Part shown: in pieces, positions 12,358-12,627 of the stretch | Position numbering within the stretch: the first letter of the stretch is position 1 | Layout of the letters: each line of letters starts with the position of its first letter | DNA from: an uncultured Actinoplanes sp. | Lineage (GTDB): Bacteria; Actinomycetota; Actinomycetes; Mycobacteriales; Micromonosporaceae | DNA length: 12,627 nt | Assembly (NCBI GenBank): GCA_934667465.1 | Contig: CAKUMG010000076.1 | Span: forward strand, 1 to 12,627 | Reading direction: 5' to 3' | Translations under genes and position numbers: made by a program | The notes under the pieces: model-generated | Told to the model about the DNA's origin: nothing | Databases searched by the model: none | The model's input: only the letters and a program-made list of their open reading frames with translations

Positions 12358-12627
12358 ATGCTCACCATCAGTTCCGTTCATGCCATCACGCCTACGGACA
12401 CCACAGTTCCGGCTGACGACTACCGCGCCGCCCGCAAGTATCTGCGGTACTACCAGCGAGGCTTCTTCGGCCTGGTCGGCGTCGCCACCCTCATCGCGAC
12501 CATCGCCCTCGTTCTCCCGGAGGACACGTTCTCGATCGATGACTACGTGACCGGCGCCGTAGTCATCGTCGCTCTCGCCGCCTGCTATGCGGTCGCGCCT
12601 TATCGCCGCAAGGCCGCCGCCTTCTGC
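12358..12627 (+). CDS. Membrane protein with two helices, N-terminal part (3' truncated by window edge)
   Basis: An open frame from ATG 12358 runs to the window end (90 residues so far). AAGGA (12348-12352) lies five bases upstream of the start. The first 35 residues are cytoplasmic-looking, with DDYRAARKYLRYYQRG. A first hydrophobic helix (about 37-54, FFGLVGVATLIATIALVL), a short acidic loop PEDTFSIDDYV and a second helix (about 64-81, TGAVVIVALAACYAVAPY) follow, then YRRKAAA. I do not recognise a family. The good ribosome site and the plausible membrane topology support a real gene. Confidence 0.75.
   Translation, partial: MLTISSVHAITPTDTTVPADDYRAARKYLRYYQRGFFGLVGVATLIATIALVLPEDTFSIDDYVTGAVVIVALAACYAVAPYRRKAAAFC

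Overview
The window is very GC-rich, uses GTG starts often, and has actinobacterial gene types throughout: a DUF6461-like protein, a small NTPase of the actinobacterial uridine-kinase type, and an M15 peptidase with a short leader-like N-terminus. I read it as a chromosomal stretch from an actinomycete, plausibly Micromonosporaceae (Actinoplanes-like). The genus is inference. There are no rRNA or tRNA genes, no prophage and no CRISPR array. One fragment of an IS5-type transposase lies near 10.8 kb.

Layout. Bases 2-256 hold the 3' end of a SAM-dependent methyltransferase (+). A run of four minus-strand genes follows. In transcription order it is: a six-helix membrane protein (3705-2557), stand-alone GTP cyclohydrolase II ribA (2467-1853), an M15 D,D-carboxypeptidase-like Zn peptidase (1752-1120) and a DJ-1/Hsp31-like protein (1051-374). 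Upstream of the membrane protein, bases 3761-3938 carry six spaced copies of an 11-bp motif. A LysR regulator (4841-3942, -) is divergent from an MFS efflux-type transporter (4924-6165, +), with two dyads in the shared spacer.

Bases 6166-6588 form a regulatory spacer that leads into a tight two-gene operon: a highly divergent GAPDH-family protein (6589-7650) and a PLP-dependent threonine/serine dehydratase (7680-8588). The spacer has a good sigma70-type promoter, a dyad between its -35 and -10, and two imperfect GGACT-type direct repeats 50 bp apart. The GAPDH-like protein keeps the NAD-binding motif and the nucleophilic Cys. It has Leu where the catalytic His is expected, and it has lost the phosphate-binding residues.

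Convergent to this operon is an AraC-type regulator (9680-8694, -). After a 395-bp spacer with a strong hairpin comes a P-loop uridine-kinase-like protein (10076-10756, +). Then follow the IS5 transposase fragment (about 10774-10893, -), a small one-helix membrane protein (11211-10981, -), a DUF6461-like protein (about 11977-11240, -), and at the right edge the start of a two-helix membrane protein (12358 onward, +).

Most genes are ordinary accessory or housekeeping functions. The parts worth a second look are the GAPDH-like/dehydratase operon with its promoter, the spaced repeat array at 3.8 kb, the overlapping dyads in front of ribA, and a rare-codon palindrome inside the dehydratase gene that nearly matches the dyad in front of the transporter.
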